A DNA stretch of 64,000 bases from Stenopsyche tienmushanensis (lineage: Eukaryota; Arthropoda; Insecta; Trichoptera; Stenopsychidae). Below are positions 58,467 to 64,000 of the stretch, one piece after another. Position numbers and translations under genes: made by a program. The notes below the pieces were generated by a model. It was not told the origin of the DNA, did no database searches, and saw only the letters and a program-made list of their open reading frames with translations. The stretch covers positions 682,001-746,000 of the forward strand of contig WACJ01000103.1 in NCBI GenBank assembly GCA_008973525.1. Reading direction: 5' to 3'. Each line of letters starts with the position of its first letter. The first letter of the stretch is position 1.

Positions 58467-59019
58467 CCCGTTGATGAGTAATGACGCATACTTGCGTTCA
58501 GATTCGAATGATCAGAACGAATAAGAGTCAAAGACACAGATATTGTCTCATCATACAATCGTACATCGATGGCAATGCTATATTGTTAAGATATCCCTAC
58601 ACGTTTACAAAATAGAGAGTTATCACATCAATTATTAACAGATGACGACCAAATAAACATTAAAATTACAATGGAATTTGTTCGTATCCGATTGAAAATC
58701 ATCGGTTAATGGATTATATTAGATCATTGGTGGTCTTCTTAAAATCATAATAAATAGTAAAAAGCCACACGAATCAATTATATATTAGATTTAAAAAGTG
58801 ATACTAAAACTGAAGATACACACGTATATTGTCTATGTTTACACAAAGAAATTAACGAATAATATGTGCTATCTATATAAATATATAACAGTGTTAAGGT
58901 TCATTTATTGATGTACGAGCTTGATTTACATTGCGGCGCGGTCCTGAGATATAATAAATTGGATTTGTGTGGATTATAAATGGTGGACAAACGATAATAG
59001 CATCTATCTTTATCTTAAT
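58467..59019 (+). mobile_element. TTAA MITE, CCCRTTGATGAG family, longest copy
   Basis: TTAA (58463-58466), CCCGTTGATGAGTAATGACG, then CCCTACACGTTTACAAAATA, AAAATCATAATAAATAGTAA, GTGTTAAGGTTCATTTATTG and GCGGCGCGGTCCTGAG, the same order as 49066. The right end runs into the adjacent TTAA element at 59020, so the two may be abutting. Confidence 0.7.
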
Positions 59020-59023
59020 TTAA

Positions 59024-59538
59024 CCTTTCCTTTCCTATGGTGTATTCACTACACTTCATCATCATAGTGCAGCCACTAACAGTCCACTACAGAACTATGG
59101 GCCTCTTCAATATCCATTCATAGGAAAGGGGTTACATCCATTTCGTCTGTATCATACATTCACCTCCTCATTCGCTCGATATTGAAAGTAGCATTACCAC
59201 CGAGTTTTATTTTGAACGCTCACCCAACGGGTATACTGAGTGAACGTATTGACGAACACTTTCGCGAACGTCTCGATAAGGAGTTTGGGGGGTTTGTAAA
59301 GACTGCGTAGTTTTCATAGGGAGGTGGTGGAAAACTACTCTAGACGACCTTTTTGACTCTACTGGGTCTGGACTTGATTCACTACACTTAGTAGTAGTAA
59401 AGTTGTAATAATGGGAATATTTACAACATTGCTACATTGAATCTCGATATACTATCAATATGGATATATATACTATGTATAATATCGATTTAGAATGTCA
59501 TATGGCGTACGTAAATATGTAGCATCGTAAAGGAAAGG
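59024..59538 (+). mobile_element. CCTTTCC-family TTAA MITE carrying an insertion
   Basis: TTAA (59020-59023), CCTTTCCTTTCCTATGGTG at the left; CATCGTAAAGGAAAGG at the right, followed by TTGT (decayed TTAA). Internal words ATATCAATATGG and GTAAATATGTAGCATCG fit the family. A 320-bp retroelement is inserted at 59057-59376. Confidence 0.75.
59057..59376 (-). mobile_element. 5'-truncated LINE or SINE insertion, 13-bp TSD
   Basis: The insertion is flanked by ATTCACTACACTT at 59044-59056 and 59377-59389. On the minus strand it ends with CCATAGTTCTGTAGTGGACT and an ATGATGATG tail, the 3' end type seen at 20948. The direct repeat plus simple-repeat tail indicate target-primed reverse transcription. 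No ORF; the source LINE is unnamed. Confidence 0.85.
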
Positions 59539-59563
59539 TTGTTTTATTATATATTACACAAAC

Positions 59564-62500
59564 ACATCTCAATATTTTGGCGAATGAATATAAAAATGAT
59601 TTAAAAAAAAATACGGATCCAAATGTAATGCGCAGGAATACATGCGAGCGTAGGAGCGATTCTAAGATTGAGCGTCATGTAGGTCTTCACCGCAACCCTT
59701 GCATGAAAAGGGTGGACTGGACACTCTCCGGGAAGCCCCCTCAAGTAAAATCAACATGGTTGTCTCGAGTAGTTTTTCACTATCTTTAAAGGAAAGTTAC
59801 TCAGTCTCTCAAACGAACCGAATCTCCTATCAAGATGATCGTAAAAGATAAATTCACCAGGTTCACCCGATGGGCGAGCGTTCACAAATAAAACCCGGAG
59901 ATTGAGCTGACTTCAATATTAAGCTAAAAATGAGGTATGCTTTTGATCCCTATTATACGTAGCTGCGCTATGATGATGATGCTGATGATTAGCGTAATTC
60001 ATAATGTATCGGGGGAAGAGTTCAAAGTGGCGATGTACACTATTATTTGGGTTGCCAAGAATATACTTTTATTGGAATAATTTTGCGCGTTTTCGGCGAA
60101 AAATTAAATAAATTAAAAACGTATATCGGCGTCGCGGCATTGTTGCCGTGTTGTTTCTGCAATATTTGAGTCCACTTGGGGTTGGTGTACCCCCATCGGG
60201 TCGAGGGTACAACCTACACACTGGCGACTCGTATATTTAGCGTATCCCTCGCGTACCCAAGTCTGCCGGTAACATCCGGCTACATATTTTTTCGATATAT
60301 TCCTCAGGATAAGCAAAAACCAGGGTCGAAACGGCGCAAGAAGCTCTCTAATGCTCCGAAATAAACACGCATAAAAATTCAGGTCTTTCTGCGGACGCTC
60401 TGCGTGTGCGTCTCGAGAAAAACGGTCGGGGAATTTTTGAATCCAAAGAAGAGGAATGCCTCATCGCCGCCGGAAAAAAAATATCAACGAAGAACTGTCT
60501 TACTTGTGTATTTTTCCCAAAAGTCTATGACATAGAACAAAGACAATATAATTTTATCAAATAGTCATAAAATAGCTAAATCTGGCGATGATGGGTGCAT
60601 GATGAAGCAATTCTATCTTTAATGCATTGTCTTTATGAAACAATACTTTATTTTTAGCCAAACGCGGACGTTTTTTCTTGATTCGCAGTTGATTGTTTTG
60701 ATCGTTCTTTTGTCCTCGCTTTTCAGGTTTGGACATTCCACGATCTCGGAGTGTACATGCGGATATCTGTTCATTGAGGCGCGCAATCGTCGTGTCAGCG
60801 GTCTGAGAAGCGGACCGTTTGAGCACACAGACTTTGTGTCCACTCCCTCATGTTAAACAAATACTTAACAACGTTGCGTTTTCAAAAATAAAAATTTTAT
60901 AAGGTAGGTATATTCTACCATAGTATTTTTTTTAAATAACAACTGGCATCTATACATCAAGTCAGCTATTTCTGGGACTACCTTCGTATATACCTTCTAA
61001 CAAATGAGTTAAATTCATTTTTTCATGTGTTTCCAATGCAGCCCCTCTTGATTAAATAAAAGCTATGCTTTTTTTTGTAAATTTATCATTACTTATGTTT
61101 CACGCCAATCGGCTGCGCGTTAAATACTCCTCGACGGCAAATGTTTACCGATTGAAATTTCAATTACGAAAGATTATGAACCGCACCTCCGTAGCAGCAG
61201 CCCTCGTTAACCCCGAACAACGTGAAATCAAACAGGGGGGGCCGACGGGGGTTGCTCAATTTCCGTAATGTAACCGGTGAATGTTTTGTTTATGTTTTTC
61301 TTCGGCAACGACCACATAATGTGCAGCCGGCAAATAAAAATGTTGAAACTCGTTACCTCATTTAAAAGGATTCCCAGTGGGGGTGGGGGCGGGCGCCGAC
61401 CCCGGTTTCGGGGGGCGCCGGGCCGCCCGACCACCCTCTGCAGAACCCTCCCCAACCGACCCGAGGGAAAATTCCCGACAGCTTACGCCGGCACAGCATG
61501 AAACGCGGACGGCTTAAAGAAATGTTGAAACTAACATTTCGATCAGCGGCCGTCGCCAGCTTCCGAGGCGATGGTCAGGGGGGCGATTTCAAACTTTCAC
61601 ACGGAACAACTTCCGCTTCCGGCCATCGCAGCCCTCCTGATAAACTTTGCGTTTATTTTAATCCGCCCCATGTACCATTACTGTCTAAATCAATTAGAGC
61701 AACAGCTTAAAAATGAAGAAATCCTAGCAAAATCTCACTCTGCATTTCTTCAAGATTTCCATGAATTGATGTTAAATGGATAAAAAAATCAATTATTATC
61801 GATATTGATTTCATTCCATACTTAAACTGTATATATTAAGTATGGTATGTTTATATTTACGCGATAATTATGTACTTCGCGCAAATCAATCGGCAAGATC
61901 AAGTACCCTTTTCAAGAACAAGTTCCTAATTTTTGAGCACCCTAATGAATTTATGCCATGATCAAATTCCACACTCAAATACACCAAACTAATTTGGCGT
62001 AATTTAAATAATTGGTTTTCTTCGTTTAATCACTTTGGCGATAGCGACTCACCGGTGAGTCACATGATGGAAGAATATATTTTAATATCTAAAAATTATT
62101 ACGCTGGGCACATATATTGGTCAATGCAAAAATGTCTTCACATTTTGATGGAACTTGGTGTTTCGATTTCCAAAATTAATTTAAAGAACAAGCCGAATTT
62201 TGAACGAAATAAGGTTATAATAATATCGTCAAAATTTGCTAAAAATTAATACGCAATCCACAATAAGAATACTGAATATTTTGCAAAACGACGTGGTTAT
62301 TCAAAATGTGTCCAAAGATTGTCTTGTCTTCGGGCTGGATTTACACAATATTGCTTTTTCCTTTGCCTTTGGGATGGTAGAAACACAGAAACACTACTTT
62401 ATGAAAGATTGCCTTACAATAATCGGTTGCGTCTCGAGGAAACTCAAAGCTTTGGGTAAATCCTGAAAAAATATTTATTCTGGATTCAAATCCAAGTTAA

Positions 62501-62595
62501 ATTTACAAAAGTTGCCTAAAAATAGTCTAACAAAGAAGAATTATGAGGAAAAATGTCTACACAATGTTTTAAAAAAAAGCTTTAAAATTACGAAG
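59564..62595. other. Intergenic DNA, no supported gene
   Basis: A (GAT)n-like tail at 59970-59988 may mark another LINE 3' end. 60120-60260 is GC-moderate. 61225-61490 is GC-rich with poly-G/C runs. 62046-62061 holds the palindrome GACTCACCGGTGAGTC shared with 26309-26332. Frames lack domains. Confidence 0.35.
62046..62061. repeat. 16-nt palindrome GACTCACCGGTGAGTC
   Basis: Perfect palindrome, extended by AGC/CAC flanks. The same core (with CACTGGTG centre) is at 26309-26332 inside a MITE-like segment, so this is probably a TE fragment. Confidence 0.7.
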
Positions 62596-63115
62596 GTAGG
62601 CTGAAAAGTAATGCACACATGCTTGTGGACCGCGAACGAAATGATATTCAGAAACGCACCAGATGGCATATGCAAGCAATATTCTTCCTCAATTTAAAAT
62701 TTGAGATTGTTGCATTCTTCTGGTGTATTTTCGAGAAGCGAAAGTATGGAGATGTGTTCTAGTGCTATGTCAACGCGATTTAAACAGCGTGCTTTTATCG
62801 ATTTTTTAACTGCTGAAAAAGTGACTCCTGCTGAGATTCAACATCGTTTAAAGACTATTTTTTGATGACGATGCCATTGATAGGTATACTGTTGTTTGGA
62901 ATATCCAAGGAATGTATCAATACTCTAGAAAAACATCAAGGGTAGTCATTATACTTCGGATGATGAGGTAAAAGCAGCCATCAAGTGCCATCAAGTGCTG
63001 GATTCGAAAAAAGTTTGAAGAATTTTTCAACAACGGAATGATAAAACTTGTTATACATTGTAAGAAATATGTTAGCCTTAACGATGATTATGTTAAAAAA
63101 TAAATATATGATTAT
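62596..63115 (+). mobile_element. Deleted mariner (STRFKQRAFIDFL lineage)
   Basis: The left end TAGGCTGAAAAGTAATGCAC is a mariner ITR type. The transposase start is clear: MEMCSSAMSTRFKQRAFIDF then LTAEKVTPAEIQHRLKTIF (62746-62863). The middle is deleted, and the C-terminus follows (GSHYTSDDEVKAAIK, then WIRKKFEEFFNNGMIKLVIH, KYVSLNDDYVKK to about 63102). The right-end candidate ACTACTTTTTGCTCGATC (63125-63142) is poor. The DDE core is absent, so it is dead. Confidence 0.8.
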
Positions 63116-63119
63116 AAAA

Positions 63120-63533
63120 TTTTAACTACTTTTTGCTCGATCTTGGTATTTGTTTTTTGTCGCGTGCATTAGTTTTCAGCCGCATTCGATTCGCAGTATA
63201 AATTCATAGCTAATGAGTATTAATTTTCTAATGTGATTATTTTTAGGCGGACATTTAACTGCATAATTGATACGTTTAAAGCACATCGATCAAATGCAAA
63301 GCATTCGAATATTTTCGTCGCTTTCATCCCGAATATGTCGTATCTATCAGGGAATGACAGCTGTCAATGTGACGTCTCGCTGAGGCGACTAATTCAGTTA
63401 GCTTGTTTACATGCTCGCTAATTAATTTAGCAGCTATTCGATTATATAGTCCCCGTCCAAAAACGAACAAAATATGAGCACCTCTGAATAAACAGTATTT
63501 TAAAAATATCAAATAATTTGGATAAATCCCTAT
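63120..63533. other. AT-rich intergenic DNA
   Basis: Nothing recognised apart from the possible mariner right end near 63125-63142. Confidence 0.4.
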
Positions 63534-63900
63534 TGTGATGCGTTTGTGTAGTTATTTGAATGCCGCTAGATGGCACGGCGAATTATCGTTAATGTGATGT
63601 GTACCGAGATGATTCAAATGTTGTCAAATGCAGAATCAGGCCGTGGGAGACCTAAAACAATGGGTATCGACGTTCTACAAGAGTTGATGGGGACAAATCC
63701 AAGTCTTTCCATTGATGGATTAGCTGAGAGACTTGGATCAACTCATTCAACTGTGTATGATCAAACTCATCCAGAACTCATCAATAGGCACAACGTCGTC
63801 TTGCTCTACGATTCAGCGAGATATGCCATCAAAATCATTAGGGATTTTCAGCTCAAATTTTGTATTAAAAAAGGCACGAATTTTTGGCACTACCGTTGAT
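63534..63900 (+). pseudogene. Deleted mariner with CTCF-like motif upstream
   Basis: The frame from 63600 reads ESGRGRPKTMGIDVLQELMG, TNPSLSIDGLAERLGSTHST, then after an internal deletion PELINRHNVVLLYDSARYAI. The last corresponds to the RRNVVFLHDNARPH block with the second catalytic aspartate retained as YDSAR. HTH-2 and the last helix before the DDE core are joined directly. TGTGATGCGTTTGT and GCCGCTAGATGGC (63562-63574) precede the gene, as at 54492-54536. ITRs not identified. Confidence 0.7.
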
Positions 63901-64000
63901 TAAATTGATTGTTGATCATGTGTGTTATGAATGAGGTATTTTTTCGCGTTTCTGGAAATAATTCGAAGCGAAATAATCGTTTGCTTTAATTTCAGTGCGG

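Noticed and set aside
62657..62672. CACCAGATGGCATATG as another CTCF-like motif
   Set aside because: It lies in mariner 5' sequence and lacks the CTAG core and GC-rich flank of the other sites.

Overview
The window looks like arthropod (most likely insect) nuclear DNA. It is AT-rich, broken by short CpG/GC-rich tracts, and has almost no coding capacity. I found no rRNA, tRNA, CRISPR array, bacterial operon or convincing host exon. The order and species cannot be fixed from the sequence. The dominant content is a dense set of mostly dead transposable elements, many of which I could delimit by terminal inverted repeats (TIRs) and target-site duplications (TSDs).

Layout. Positions 1-9900: a TTAA-type MITE, a mariner scrap, an hAT element with a perfect 8-bp TSD and a nested MITE, a second hAT-like end, two mariner relics and two CpG-rich blocks. 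Positions 9900-20500: single-copy-looking DNA (possible regulatory blocks, a CTCF-like motif) with scattered mariner, MITE and LINE remnants. Positions 20500-39000: many mariner/Tc1 relics and TTAA-flanked MITEs. Some are nested, for example a 241-bp MITE inside a mariner at 33.7 kb with a near-identical copy at 23.9 kb. Positions 39054-42374: a Helitron on the minus strand with canonical ends (TC start, CTAG end, inserted between A and T). It carries a broken Pif1-type helicase gene, and its Rep region is mostly deleted. A 181-bp TIR element sits inside the Helitron. Positions 42400-64000: long AT-rich stretches with further mariner relics (47.0, 53.8, 55.4, 62.6 and 63.6 kb), short TIR elements (52.2 and 56.8 kb), TTAA MITEs, and a retroelement insertion with a 13-bp TSD at 59.06-59.38 kb.

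At least seven apparently different mariner/Tc1 lineages are present, judged by ITR and transposase motifs. Several TTAA-flanked MITE types share internal blocks while differing at their ends. No intact transposase or host gene was found. The parts most worth following up are the TTAA MITE network, the nested Helitron/MITE structure, the TE-associated CTCF-like motif, and a conserved-looking 550-bp non-coding repeat pair. I did not find a clearly new biological system.
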